In this document: positions 42,609 through 52,370 of the stretch, in pieces
How the letters are laid out: each line of letters starts with the position of its first letter
Position numbering within the stretch: the stretch's first letter is position 1
From: Porphyromonas sp.
GTDB lineage: Bacteria > Bacteroidota > Bacteroidia > Bacteroidales > Porphyromonadaceae
Direction of reading: 5' to 3'
Length of the DNA stretch: 64,000 bases
Assembly: GCA_029983505.1 (NCBI GenBank)
Contig: JASBZK010000004.1
Span: 11,231 to 75,230 of the forward strand
The notes under the pieces: generated by a model
Seen by the model: only the letters and a program-made list of their open reading frames with translations
Told to the model about the DNA's origin: nothing
The model's database searches: none
Made by a program: the position numbers and the translations under genes

Positions 42609-45248
42609 ATGTCCGAAGAACTCAGCGCCAAATATGACCCCAAGGTCGTGGAAGACAAGTGGTACAGCTATTGGATGGAGCATAAGCTCTTTGCAAGCAA
42701 GCCGGATGGCAGGACGCCCTTCACGATCGTGATGCCGCCGCCCAACGTCACCGGCGTACTCCACATGGGGCACATGCTCAATAATACCCTTCAGGACATC
42801 CTCGTGCGGCGCGCCCGTATGACGGGATTCAACGCCCTCTGGGTGCCCGGCACCGACCACGCCTCCATCGCCACAGAGGCCAAAGTGGTCGCCAAGCTCG
42901 CCAAGGAAGGCATCCAAAAGAGCGACCTCACGCGCGAAGAGTTCCTGGGATACGTCTGGGACTGGACCCGCGAGCACGGCGGCATCATCATCGAGCAGCT
43001 CAAGAAAATCGGCGCCTCCTGCGACTGGGACCGCACCGCGTTCACGATGGACGAAGAGAGAAGCCGGGGCGTCGTCGGGGTCTTCTGCGACCTCTACCGC
43101 AAAGGTCTAATTTACCGCGGCGTGCGTATGGTCAACTGGGACCCCAAGGCCAAGACCGCCATCAGCGACGAAGAGGTGATCCACAAAGAAGCCCACTCCA
43201 AGCTCTACTACGTCAAGTACGAAGTGGCTGAGGAAAAAGGACGCTTCATCACCGTCGCCACCACCCGCCCCGAGACCATCTTCGGCGACGTCGCCGTCTG
43301 CATCCACCCCGAGGACGAGCGCTACCATTGGCTCAGAGGCAAGCACGTCATCGTCCCTGTCGTGGGACGCGAGATACCGATCATCGAAGACGACTACATA
43401 GACATCGAGTTCGGTACCGGATGCCTCAAAGTCACCCCGAGTCACGACATCAACGACTACATGCTCGGGCAGAAATATAACCTTCCCGCCATAGACGTCT
43501 TCAACGACGACGGCACCCTCAACGCAGCGGGAGGCAAGTACGAAGGCCGGGACCGCTTCGACGTGCGGGAGGCTTTTGCCCGCGAGCTCTCCGACCTCGA
43601 ACTGATGGAGAAAGTCGAGGACTACACGAACGCCGTAGGCTACTCCGAGCGCACCGACGTACCCATCGAGCCCAAGCTCTCGATGCAGTGGTTCCTCAAG
43701 ATGAGCGACCTCTCCAAGCCGGCATACAAAGCCGTCATGGAGGACGAGACGGTCAAGCTCGTACCTCCGAGATTCAAAGGTATCTACGCCTCTTGGATGG
43801 AAAACATCAAGGACTGGAACATCTCCAGACAGCTGTACTGGGGACACCGCATCCCCGCATACTACCTCCCCGGCGGTCAGATCGTGGTGGGCGAGACGGT
43901 CGACGTGGCTCTCGAAGAGGCACGGAAGATGACCGGTGACGATGCCCTCACCGCTGACGACTTACGCCAAGACCCGGATACCCTGGACACCTGGTTCTCC
44001 TCCTGGCTTTGGCCCATGAGCGTCTTCGGCTCGCCTTTGGACAAAAATAACGCCGAGCTCGACTACTATTACCCCACCAACGACCTTGTCAGCGGTCCGG
44101 ATATACTCTTCTTTTGGATCGCGCGTATGATCATCGCGGGGATCGAGTACCGTGGGGAAGTGCCTTTCCGCAACGTCTACCTCACCGGAATAGTCCGGGA
44201 CAAACAGGGACGGAAGATGAGCAAACAGCTCGGCAACAGTCCGGATCCTATCAAACTGATAGACCTCTACGGCGCCGACGGTGTACGTATGGGGCTGATG
44301 AGCGCGGCCTCTGCCGGCAACGACATCCTCTTCGACGAATCTCTGTGCGAACAAGGGCGTAATTTCTCCAATAAGATCTGGAACTCTTTCCGCCTCATTC
44401 AGGGCTGGACGGTAAGCGGGGAGGTAGCGCAGACGGACGCATCTAAGGCTGCCATCAAGTGGTTTCGTGAGCTTCTCAAGGAGTCGGCTTCGATCCTTGC
44501 CGACCACTTCTCCAAGTACCGTATCAGCGACGCGATGCTGCTTCTGTACCGGCTGATTAAGGACGATTTCAGTGGCGTGTACCTTGAGCTCGTGAAGCCC
44601 GCCTATGGGGCGCCCACGGATCCCGATACGATGAGCGCGACGAACCGGTTCTTTGAGGAATTGCTTCTCCTGCTCCATCCCTTTATGCCCTTCATTACGG
44701 AAGAGCTCTGGCAGGCGCAGGGGGATCGGAAAGCGGGCGAGAGCATCATGACTTGTCAGCTGCCCGAGTACGGAGAAGCGGATCGATCTGTCCTCGAAAT
44801 GATGGACCACCTCAGAGAGGTGATCACTTTCATCCGTAATATCCGCGTCTCCAAAGGCATCTCGCCGAAAGAGGGGCTCAAGCTCATCGTGCCGGACGGC
44901 ATCCTCGGCGTGGACGAAAAAGCCGTCCTCTCCAAGCTCGCCGGCATCACCGACTTCCTCCCCGCTGCCGAAGAGGGTGCCACACTTGAGCGCTTTATGG
45001 CGGGAACCGAGACCTACGGCGTGCCGGTGGACGGACACGTGGACATCGAGGCCGAGATCTCGAAGCTCGAAGGAGAGCAGAAGCACTACCTCGGTTTCCT
45101 CAAGTCCGTACAAGGCAAGCTGGGGAATGAGAAATTCGTCGCCAATGCCCCCCAAGCGGTCGTCGATATGGAGCGGAAAAAAGAATCCGATGCCACAGAG
45201 AAACTCGCCAAAGTGCAGGCTCGTCTTGCGGAGCTGAGGCACCAATAA
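42609..45248 (+). CDS. valS: Valyl-tRNA synthetase
   Basis: Class I synthetase, 879 aa, complete. HIGH motif in PPPNVTGVLHMGHMLNNTL near 40-58; CP1 editing domain near 180-330; KMSKS equivalent in GRKMSKQLGNSPDPIKL near 535; anticodon-binding region; and the C-terminal coiled coil (ISKLEGEQKHYLGFLKSVQGKL) that clamps tRNA. Followed 27 nt later by an unknown gene; no terminator in between, so they may be co-transcribed. Confidence 0.97.
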   Translation: MSEELSAKYDPKVVEDKWYSYWMEHKLFASKPDGRTPFTIVMPPPNVTGVLHMGHMLNNTLQDILVRRARMTGFNALWVPGTDHASIATEAKVVAKLAKEGIQKSDLTREEFLGYVWDWTREHGGIIIEQLKKIGASCDWDRTAFTMDEERSRGVVGVFCDLYRKGLIYRGVRMVNWDPKAKTAISDEEVIHKEAHSKLYYVKYEVAEEKGRFITVATTRPETIFGDVAVCIHPEDERYHWLRGKHVIVPVVGREIPIIEDDYIDIEFGTGCLKVTPSHDINDYMLGQKYNLPAIDVFNDDGTLNAAGGKYEGRDRFDVREAFARELSDLELMEKVEDYTNAVGYSERTDVPIEPKLSMQWFLKMSDLSKPAYKAVMEDETVKLVPPRFKGIYASWMENIKDWNISRQLYWGHRIPAYYLPGGQIVVGETVDVALEEARKMTGDDALTADDLRQDPDTLDTWFSSWLWPMSVFGSPLDKNNAELDYYYPTNDLVSGPDILFFWIARMIIAGIEYRGEVPFRNVYLTGIVRDKQGRKMSKQLGNSPDPIKLIDLYGADGVRMGLMSAASAGNDILFDESLCEQGRNFSNKIWNSFRLIQGWTVSGEVAQTDASKAAIKWFRELLKESASILADHFSKYRISDAMLLLYRLIKDDFSGVYLELVKPAYGAPTDPDTMSATNRFFEELLLLLHPFMPFITEELWQAQGDRKAGESIMTCQLPEYGEADRSVLEMMDHLREVITFIRNIRVSKGISPKEGLKLIVPDGILGVDEKAVLSKLAGITDFLPAAEEGATLERFMAGTETYGVPVDGHVDIEAEISKLEGEQKHYLGFLKSVQGKLGNEKFVANAPQAVVDMERKKESDATEKLAKVQARLAELRHQ

Positions 45249-45275
45249 CTTCACTAATCGTCTTCCCCGGATCTT

Positions 45276-45785
45276 ATGGACAACTCTTCCACAGAAAAAG
45301 TCCTTCGCGAACTCTTTGACAACTTCTACAAAGAGCTCGAAAAAGCAGGCATCCTTGTCCTCAATACCCTCAAAATAACGGTCGACTTCTCGAGCGGCGA
45401 AGTGACCCTCTCGGACGAAGACGAGACGGTGACTTCCGAGGACGTGATCTATGCCTGGACGCCCGAAGAGGAAACTCCGACTCCCGATGCCGTCCTCGAA
45501 AAAAGCACGGAAGCACGGGAGTTGCTCCGCAGACTTGTGGAGACCCTCGTACACGAGGGCTACTTCGAGCAGCAGATCTTTCAGACACCTTTTGCCGTCC
45601 TCTACACCGACTTGAGCTCGGAGAAGTGCAAGCCCATCTTCAAAGTAGACGGCGGGTGGACCGTGATGGACAAACCGCTCCTAAAGGGTTGGGAGAAAGA
45701 GATGAACGGCTTCCTCTCCCGACTTCTCGGCGAAGAGTCCCCCAAGGGGCGCAATAAGCCGTGCGTGGAGCGCGAGAAAAGTTAA
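45276..45785 (+). CDS. Conserved protein of unknown function downstream of valS
   Basis: 169-aa soluble acidic protein, no signal peptide or membrane segment. It starts with a helix (EKVLRELFDNFYKELEKAGI) and has mixed strands, FSSGEVTLSDEDETVTSEDVIY and DLSSEKCKPIFKVDGGWTVMD. I do not recognise a family. Its start follows the valS stop by 27 nt; its stop codon overlaps the first core of array 16. Confidence 0.75.
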   Translation: MDNSSTEKVLRELFDNFYKELEKAGILVLNTLKITVDFSSGEVTLSDEDETVTSEDVIYAWTPEEETPTPDAVLEKSTEARELLRRLVETLVHEGYFEQQIFQTPFAVLYTDLSSEKCKPIFKVDGGWTVMDKPLLKGWEKEMNGFLSRLLGEESPKGRNKPCVEREKS

Positions 45786-45863
45786 GTACGTACCGAGGCT
45801 TCCTCCCTGTACGTACCGAGACGATTTTCCGGTACAGGCCGGGAAGAAAATTTGGTACAGACC
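45785..45863. repeat. Four-core 23-nt intergenic array 16
   Basis: Cores begin at 45785, 45808, 45831 and 45854 (exact GGTACAGACC), an exact 23-nt pitch. Core 1 begins in the last base of the preceding stop codon. Confidence 0.88.
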
Positions 45864-45897
45864 GAAAAATAAGTCATACTTAGAGCGTAAAAAGGAT

Positions 45898-47052
45898 ATG
45901 AGAAACTTCGACTTCAAAAACCCCACCAGACTGGTTTTCGGCAAAGATTGCGTCTCCCGCAAGCTCAGAGACCTCCTGCCCGACGGCACCCGAAAGATCC
46001 TCCTCACCTATGGCGGCGGCAGTGTCCTCAAAAACGGCATCTATGATACCGTGATGGCGAGCCTCGAAGGCTGCGAAGTCGTCCCCTTCGGCGGCATCGA
46101 AGCCAACCCCGATGTCTCTACGCTCGAGAGGGCTATCGCCACGGGACGCGAGAAGGGCATCGATTTCATCCTCGCAGTGGGGGGCGGCTCCGTCCTTGAC
46201 GGCTCCAAGCTCATCGCTGCAGCCATCCGGACACCCCGCCTCTCCGCTTGGGAAATCGTCCGTAGCGGGGTGTATGACGGCTTCGTCCCCATGGGCACGG
46301 TGCTCACCGTCCCCGCAACCGGCTCCGAGATGAACCGCGGGGCAGTGATCTCCAATAGAGCCCTTGGCGAAAAATACGCCTTCTACTCCGAGTACCCCCT
46401 CTTCTCGCTCCTTGACCCGACCTATACGTACACCCTCCCGCCCCGGCAGGTAGCGGCAGGCATCGCGGACACCTTCGTCCACATCCTGGAGCAGTACCTC
46501 ACTTACCCCGGGCAGAGTGGGGTGATGGACCGTATGGCCGAGGGCGTGCTGCTTAATGTCCTCGACTTTGCCCCGCTCCGTCTGGAGAAAAACGACGACT
46601 ATGACGTAGCTTCGGAGTATCTGCTCTCAGCCACTATGGGGCTTAACGGCTTCCTCGGTATGGGCGTCGAGCAGGACTGGGCCACGCACCGCATCGGTCA
46701 CGAGTTCACCGCCCTCTTAGGCATCACGCACGGCGTCTCCCTCGTAATGATCCTGCCCTCACTGCTTCGCGTCCTCAAGGCGCATAAGCTCGCCAAGACG
46801 GCTCAGCTCGGTCGCCGAGTTTTCGGGCTTCAAGGGACGACGGACGAAGAGCTCTTCGAACCCACCGTGCAAGCCATAGAGCAATTTATCCATTCCCTCG
46901 GTCTGCCCGCGTCGTTGAAAGAAGGCGGCGTGCCCCGCGAGACGGGCGAAGAAGTGGCGCGCCGCTTCAAAGAGCGTGGTACGATACTCGGAGAGGGCGG
47001 CATCTGCACGCCGGACAGAGTCAGGGAAATTATTGAGAAAGCTTACGAATAA
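45898..47052 (+). CDS. Iron-containing alcohol dehydrogenase (YqhD/BdhA-like)
   Basis: 384-aa NAD(P)-dependent metal alcohol/aldehyde reductase. N-terminal MRNFDFKNPTRLVFGKDCVS is typical of the butanol dehydrogenase/YqhD branch; the nucleotide site is AVGGGSVLDGSKLIAAAI near 93-111. Metal ligands are expected in GIADTFVHILEQYLTYP near 190-206 and in THRIGHEFTALLGITHG near 262-278. It probably disposes of aldehydes or regenerates NAD in fermentation. The next gene begins 8 nt downstream, but its product is unrelated. Confidence 0.93.
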   Translation: MRNFDFKNPTRLVFGKDCVSRKLRDLLPDGTRKILLTYGGGSVLKNGIYDTVMASLEGCEVVPFGGIEANPDVSTLERAIATGREKGIDFILAVGGGSVLDGSKLIAAAIRTPRLSAWEIVRSGVYDGFVPMGTVLTVPATGSEMNRGAVISNRALGEKYAFYSEYPLFSLLDPTYTYTLPPRQVAAGIADTFVHILEQYLTYPGQSGVMDRMAEGVLLNVLDFAPLRLEKNDDYDVASEYLLSATMGLNGFLGMGVEQDWATHRIGHEFTALLGITHGVSLVMILPSLLRVLKAHKLAKTAQLGRRVFGLQGTTDEELFEPTVQAIEQFIHSLGLPASLKEGGVPRETGEEVARRFKERGTILGEGGICTPDRVREIIEKAYE

Positions 47053-47059
47053 TCTCCCG

Positions 47060-48592
47060 ATGACTCCGACAAACGCCCTCCGCTGCACGCTCATCACGGC
47101 ACTTGCTCTCGTCCTCATCTCTTTGATGGCGGGGTGTCTGCCCACCACATCGTTTGACGAACTGAAGGCGGACCAAACGGACTTCTTCGCCTCCTCAAGC
47201 GGAGACACGCTCAAAGTGGTCGTCTCCTCCAATGAGGCATGGGAGGCGAAATCGGCAGAGGATTGGCTCCACCCGAATGCCGTGAGGGGAGCCGCGAACG
47301 GTCAGATCCGTATGACGGTGAAAGTGGACCCCAATTTCGGCAAAGCAGAGCGTAAGGGAGCGGTCCAAATAACGGCCGGAGCACAAAGCGTGACGCTGAA
47401 CGTCACGCAGGGGTTCGGCAACGTAGACATTTCCAACCAGCAGTACGACCTCAAAGTCATCTTTCACGTCCTCTACAACGCCGACAACGAGAAGCGCCTC
47501 CAAGAAAAGAACAGCCCCACGGACGACCTCGACGACTATTATCCCATCAATTCGACCCAGCTTCAGGGCATCCTCGATCAGGTCAACGACATCTACAAGG
47601 GTTGGCCCGTGGAGCCGAGCGGGTGGGGCAGGGATCCCAGATACTATGAGGATGGTCCCAGACCTTTCACGAACCTCAATCTCCGCTTCTCCCTTGCCAC
47701 GCAGGATCCGGAGGGCAAACAGCTGACGCCCGCGGGCATCATCCGGCACGAAATCACGGATAAGGATCTGGCGATCGAGACGGTTATGGGCGACAAACCC
47801 GGCGGCACGTACTACGAGATGGGTTTCCCCATCAATAGGTACATCAACGTCTACATTTTCCCTTTCCGTCCGGACGGTGATCCGAACCTGATGACTCTCG
47901 GCGTGGCGCATCTGCCGCACGCACCCGCTTTTCACCCCATTGAGGGACTGGCCGTGTACGATAAGAAGGTGGACAAGTTCCCGAATTACAACCACTGCGT
48001 GGTCATCAACTCAAAGATTTTCGAGCCGCTCCAGCAGCGCAACTTGCCTCAGGGTAAGGACACTCCCTACAAGACCATCGCGCACGAACTCGGACACGTC
48101 GTGGGTCTGATGCACGTCTTTGGTGAGGAGATGAAAGACCAAGGTCTGGTGATGGCTAACAGTTGCATCGACTCCGACCACGTGGAAGACACGGGCAGCT
48201 ACAACAGAGTGGCCTACCAAACCGAGTTCTCCAACGCCGTGGCGACCAATAACAATACCATCGACCTCAATAACAGCGAGCTGATGCGTACCCTCAGAAG
48301 CCGGTACGACTGCGAAAAGCAGAAGAAGTACCTCTCCACCAATGTGATGGACTATGACTGGACGTATGGCGACCGTTTTACGAAAGGGCAGTACGACCGT
48401 GCGCGGGATGTGCTGTACTACAGCCTCGACGTCCCGGGATTCAAGATAGAGAATCCGACACTGACGAAGTCGGGCGGAATCCCCGATGCGGAACCGCGCA
48501 TCGTGAGGTGTACCGCCCTTCTCGGGTCAGGAGCCGGCATAGGTCTCGGGGTGCTTCTGCCCGAATGGCGGGGGACGGCACACCCGGAGTAA
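47060..48592 (+). CDS. BACON-domain zinc metalloprotease lipoprotein (M43-like)
   Basis: 510-aa surface lipoprotein. ATG 47060 gives the signal peptide and lipobox LISLMAGC (acylated Cys near residue 30); a longer frame from 46976 overlaps the dehydrogenase. A BACON domain occupies about 45-130 (DTLKVVVSSNEAWEAKS ... SVTLNVTQGFG). The peptidase domain has HELGHVVGLMH at about 342-352 (HExxHxxGxxH, pappalysin-like) and a Met-turn, TNVMDYDW, near 432. BACON domains in Bacteroidota are thought to bind carbohydrate or mucin, so this enzyme may be targeted to host glycoproteins (inference). Array 17 begins 6 nt past the stop. Confidence 0.92.
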   Translation: MTPTNALRCTLITALALVLISLMAGCLPTTSFDELKADQTDFFASSSGDTLKVVVSSNEAWEAKSAEDWLHPNAVRGAANGQIRMTVKVDPNFGKAERKGAVQITAGAQSVTLNVTQGFGNVDISNQQYDLKVIFHVLYNADNEKRLQEKNSPTDDLDDYYPINSTQLQGILDQVNDIYKGWPVEPSGWGRDPRYYEDGPRPFTNLNLRFSLATQDPEGKQLTPAGIIRHEITDKDLAIETVMGDKPGGTYYEMGFPINRYINVYIFPFRPDGDPNLMTLGVAHLPHAPAFHPIEGLAVYDKKVDKFPNYNHCVVINSKIFEPLQQRNLPQGKDTPYKTIAHELGHVVGLMHVFGEEMKDQGLVMANSCIDSDHVEDTGSYNRVAYQTEFSNAVATNNNTIDLNNSELMRTLRSRYDCEKQKKYLSTNVMDYDWTYGDRFTKGQYDRARDVLYYSLDVPGFKIENPTLTKSGGIPDAEPRIVRCTALLGSGAGIGLGVLLPEWRGTAHPE

Positions 48593-48597
48593 AAAAT

Positions 48598-48677
48598 AGC
48601 ACGTACCGGGAGCAACTTCCCGGTACGTGTCTCGCGACAAAAAGATACAGACCGACGCGGACGCGCAGGTACGTACC
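48598..48677. repeat. Four-core 23-nt intergenic array 17
   Basis: Cores begin at 48598, 48622, 48644 and 48668 (exact GGTACGTACC). Cores 1 and 2 form a perfect 13-bp hairpin (CACGTACCGGGA with its complement), an alternative fold to that of arrays 1 and 4. Confidence 0.87.
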
Positions 48678-48719
48678 CCAAATAGTGCTTCCATCGCTGC
48701 ACGCTAACTGCTGAACGAA

Positions 48720-50405
48720 ATGCGTTTTTCCAGATTCCGCCGATATTTGGCGGCAAAAAAATACCTCTACCTCCTCCTCTTCGCCGTGGCGTTGGGCAGC
48801 GCCTATCCCTTGGTCGCGGACTTTTATACCAAGGGCGAGCCCCGCGAAGCCATCGTGGCACAGGCGATGATGGCAGATGGGGAATACATCCTCCCAAGGG
48901 TCTATGCGGACGAAATAGCCTATAAGCCTCCGATGTTTCATTGGCTCGAAGTCCTCTCCACCGTCTTCACGGATGGTGAGGTTACGCCGCTCAGTGCCCG
49001 GTTGCCGTCTGCTGTCGCGCTCTTCGCCCTTGCCGCGGGGCTCTTCCTCTTTGTCTCGCAACGAAGACCGATCTCGCTCGCACTTATGGCGGCGCTCATT
49101 TTTCTGACGGCGCTCGACCCGCACCGGTTCGGAATTATGGCGCGGGTGGATATGGTGCTGACGGCATTTATGGTCTGGGCACTCTTCAGCCTTTACGCCT
49201 GGGATGAGAAACGGGGACGGAGGGGTATCCCGTGGGGGGCGGTACTACTGATGAGCGGTGCCTTCTTGACGAAAGGTCCCGTGGGAACGGTTCTGCCGCT
49301 CTTGATTTTCTTTGTGTATGCCTGCCTGAGGAGGTACCCCTTTGGGGACACGCTCCTCAGGGTACTCGTCATCGGCGTGCTCTCTGCCGTGCTGCCTGCC
49401 GTGTGGTATTTCTTGGCGTGGCAAAAGGGTGGGGACGCGTTTCTCGATCTCGTGTGGAACGAAAATATAGTGCGGTTCCTCGGCCTTGGGGACGATATGC
49501 TCTTTTATCCCTTGGGTCATGAGAGCGAGTTTTACAAACCGATCATCTATTTTATCCTCGGTCTTTTCCCTTGGATTTTTCTTCCCCTTTTCTTCAGGTG
49601 GACAAAAGCAAGCCTTGCCTCCTCTTTCCGCAGTCCTCTTCATCTCTTTGCGTGGACGGCGGCCGTGGTTACGCTGGTGTTCTATATGATACCGATGAGT
49701 AAGAGCAGTTCTTATCTCCTGCCGATGTTCCCGTTTGCGGCACTGGGCTTGGCGGAAGGTCTCTTCCTGTTGGTCAAAAAAGAAGAGCCCGGACTGATCC
49801 GCTTTGCGGTCTTGATGAGCGTCCTCTCCGGCATCGTGCTTGCGGGGATGGTCGCACTCCAGGCAGGGTTTGACCCGACCCCGTGGGCGGGATCCGGTGC
49901 AGAGGTCTTTGCGGAGGGCATCAGAGGACACTTGGGGCTTTCCCTCTTTGGCGAGCTCCTCATCCTCGTCGGCATCCTTACCGTCGTTTACCAGGTGATG
50001 CGGAGAAATTACCACAAGCTCGCTTTCGCGACCGTATTCCTTGCCTTTATCATCCACTTTAATGTCGACGTGCCGGCGATGACGCACTTTAAGGACGTGA
50101 ACTCTGCGCGTCCTTTCGCCCTGTCGGTCAAAGAAGAGATCGGCTCGGAGCCGCTCTACGTCATCAGCGACCTCAATGGCGGGTACTACAACCTCTACGG
50201 GCTGGCTTTTTATACCGATAAGCGTCCGCTCGAATTTCGATCCGCCAATCCCGCTGAAGGCTACTTGGCGGTCTGGGAGAAAGACTACGGGCGTCTGAAA
50301 GCGGATTATCTCGGCGGCTACGAGACCGAGATCGTCGCCAAGGACGAAAAATCGATCAAAGAAGGCGGCGTGGCTCTGCTCGTGCACTTCAGAAGGGGAC
50401 ACTAA
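48720..50405 (+). CDS. Family 39 (ArnT-like) glycosyltransferase
   Basis: 561-aa inner-membrane enzyme with about 12 transmembrane segments. The first loop has GEPREAIVAQAMMADGEYILPRVYADEIAYKPPMFHW, the acidic catalytic loop of the PMT/ArnT fold (Glu/Asp pair). The C-terminal soluble part is short. Expected to use a polyprenyl-phosphate sugar to modify lipid A, other glycolipid or protein in the periplasm. Next gene starts 13 nt downstream, so the four-gene set (GT39, GH51-like, FucP-like, NamZ) is probably one operon. Confidence 0.9.
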   Translation: MRFSRFRRYLAAKKYLYLLLFAVALGSAYPLVADFYTKGEPREAIVAQAMMADGEYILPRVYADEIAYKPPMFHWLEVLSTVFTDGEVTPLSARLPSAVALFALAAGLFLFVSQRRPISLALMAALIFLTALDPHRFGIMARVDMVLTAFMVWALFSLYAWDEKRGRRGIPWGAVLLMSGAFLTKGPVGTVLPLLIFFVYACLRRYPFGDTLLRVLVIGVLSAVLPAVWYFLAWQKGGDAFLDLVWNENIVRFLGLGDDMLFYPLGHESEFYKPIIYFILGLFPWIFLPLFFRWTKASLASSFRSPLHLFAWTAAVVTLVFYMIPMSKSSSYLLPMFPFAALGLAEGLFLLVKKEEPGLIRFAVLMSVLSGIVLAGMVALQAGFDPTPWAGSGAEVFAEGIRGHLGLSLFGELLILVGILTVVYQVMRRNYHKLAFATVFLAFIIHFNVDVPAMTHFKDVNSARPFALSVKEEIGSEPLYVISDLNGGYYNLYGLAFYTDKRPLEFRSANPAEGYLAVWEKDYGRLKADYLGGYETEIVAKDEKSIKEGGVALLVHFRRGH

Positions 50406-50417
50406 GAAGAGGGGTAA

Positions 50418-52364
50418 ATGTCGCGCAACAGTCTTCGTGGACCGGCTGCCGTGCTCGCGGTGCTGCTGATGGGACTTGTCGGGTGTGTCCGCTCGAATCC
50501 CGCAGTGGGCGTACTCGAGATCAACCGCGACCTCCCCATCGTCTCGAGCGGCGTCTTGCGCTTGGGCGTGACACTCAATCCCGGCACCACGACGGGACGC
50601 GACCTCTTGGGTGGAAACCTTCTCGTCAACGGCTCTTTTGACCTCGCGCCACGTCTGGCGGTCTCCCTCCACGTGGAGGCAGACTCGACGGTGACTACAC
50701 CCAACGGCTACCGGCAGTTTTATCCTCTTCCGGAAATGGCTTACGGCTGGAAGTTTTCCGACCCCCGTAAGACGGCAGTTTTGCACGAGACGGGGAAGGA
50801 GGAAGCGGACGGCTCTTTTTTTCTACACACTACAGGTCTGGAAGGCGACACCGTGCGGGTGCTTTACAGCCTCCGCCCCATAGCGTCGAAGAGGGGTGCA
50901 CGGTATCTCTTTAGAGCAAAGCTGAGGGGGAAAAAAGGTCGGATGACGGCCGAATTCGTTCGCGACTCCATAGGCGGGAAGCGTCTCAGTAACCGTGTCT
51001 CCTTCAGCCCCGGGGCAGACTGGAGAGAAGTGACCGGAGGGCTCTCCGTAGAGGAAGCTTCGGAGCGGGCTTTTCTCCAATTCTCGTTCGAGAGTCGGGT
51101 CGAAGAGACTTCGGATTCCCTTCTCCCCAAGGCGGTCGTCAGAAATCGGACGGGCTCGGCTTTTGTCGACGTCGATGACGCGAGGCTGAGCGTGCCCGGG
51201 CGGAGCGGTCTGGACAGTCTCGTCGCCGGACTTTCGCCCTACTACCTGCGCTACCCCGACGGCCTCACTTCGGGCGGATTTTACCCCGGCACTTATCCCC
51301 TCCACGACACTCCGGAGAACGAGCGGAAGTCCATCTGGACCGGTACGGGATACGAGTACACGGGCGATTTCGGGCTTAGCGACTTCTTGAAGCTGGCCAG
51401 GGCAAGCGGCGCACAGCCTGTCTTATTGGAAAATGCGGGAATTACGAACGCCGGAGCCGGCAGACGCTATGAGGATGTCGCACTCGTGCCGAACCGGGTG
51501 AAGTACCTTGAGCAAGTCTTGAAGCGCGCAGGGACGGACTCGCTCCTCCTCCAGATAGGGTACGATATGCCCTCCCGAGATTATCCGAAGAGGTTCCGGG
51601 ATATGGCCTCGCAGTTTGAGAAAGATACCGTAAAGCCGTTTCTGCTCTCGGGCGGTCTCATCGTCCCTCCCGATGGCTCGGAGTACAGCGACTACGTCGC
51701 GGATTACGCCCTGCCACCGCTCTCTTCGCCTTCTTTCATGGACTACCTCCCTCCCCGGATGCGGACCTCTTTTTCGCAGCCGCAGCCTATTATGCTCGGA
51801 GAAGTGCACTTCGCGAAGAGTGGGACGACCCGTAGGTTCCTCCCCGCTTTCCTGCTCCGCGCCGCTTTCCTCATAGAGGCCGAGAAGCACGCCGATGCCC
51901 TCAAAGGGCTCTCCCTCTATCCGTTCCTGTCGGAGGATAAGCGTGAGATGCCCCTCGTCCTTGTACGGGGCGGGGACTATCTGCCCACCGCACTGTACCT
52001 CTTTTGTAAGGCGTTCAAGGCGAATAGGGGCGCCAAAGTCCGAAGCCTTGACCACACGGCTCTCCTGAAAGACGGCGTCTACTCTTCGCTCACTTCCGAC
52101 GATGAGGAAGCAAACTTTTACCTCAAAGCAGCCAACACCACACGCCATCCCCTGACCTACAACCTCAAGGTACTCGCCACCAACCGTGACCCGTTTGGTG
52201 AGATAGAAGTCACGAGGTTCAAGCCCGTGGGGATATCCACCGACGGCATCCCGGATCCCTACATCGATTACACGGTGAGTCGGGAGCGCATTTCCCTGTC
52301 CTTTAATCAAAAGACCCAAATAACCATCGGCGCATACGAAGCCGTACTCTTACATTTCAAGTAA
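50418..52364 (+). CDS. GH51-like (alpha-L-arabinofuranosidase-type) lipoprotein, divergent active site
   Basis: 648-aa lipoprotein; lipobox in LLMGLVGC (Cys near 23). Organisation resembles GH51: an N-terminal CBM-like beta-sandwich (about 60-240), a barrel-like centre with YLRYPDGLTSGGFYPGTY near 280 and YEYTGDFGLSDFLKLARASGAQPVL near 320, and a C-terminal beta-domain (VYSSLTSDDEEANFYLKAANTT). Where GH51 enzymes have the acid/base G-N-E, this protein reads QIGYDMPS near 375; a Glu in GEVHFAKSG near 459 could be the nucleophile. So the acid/base appears changed to Asp or lost. Substrate unknown. It lies 6 nt before the transporter gene. Confidence 0.7.
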   Translation: MSRNSLRGPAAVLAVLLMGLVGCVRSNPAVGVLEINRDLPIVSSGVLRLGVTLNPGTTTGRDLLGGNLLVNGSFDLAPRLAVSLHVEADSTVTTPNGYRQFYPLPEMAYGWKFSDPRKTAVLHETGKEEADGSFFLHTTGLEGDTVRVLYSLRPIASKRGARYLFRAKLRGKKGRMTAEFVRDSIGGKRLSNRVSFSPGADWREVTGGLSVEEASERAFLQFSFESRVEETSDSLLPKAVVRNRTGSAFVDVDDARLSVPGRSGLDSLVAGLSPYYLRYPDGLTSGGFYPGTYPLHDTPENERKSIWTGTGYEYTGDFGLSDFLKLARASGAQPVLLENAGITNAGAGRRYEDVALVPNRVKYLEQVLKRAGTDSLLLQIGYDMPSRDYPKRFRDMASQFEKDTVKPFLLSGGLIVPPDGSEYSDYVADYALPPLSSPSFMDYLPPRMRTSFSQPQPIMLGEVHFAKSGTTRRFLPAFLLRAAFLIEAEKHADALKGLSLYPFLSEDKREMPLVLVRGGDYLPTALYLFCKAFKANRGAKVRSLDHTALLKDGVYSSLTSDDEEANFYLKAANTTRHPLTYNLKVLATNRDPFGEIEVTRFKPVGISTDGIPDPYIDYTVSRERISLSFNQKTQITIGAYEAVLLHFK

Positions 52365-52370
52365 AACCGT

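Noticed and set aside
43962..45554. 530-aa minus-strand frame opposite valS
   Set aside because: Antisense shadow of a complete valyl-tRNA synthetase.
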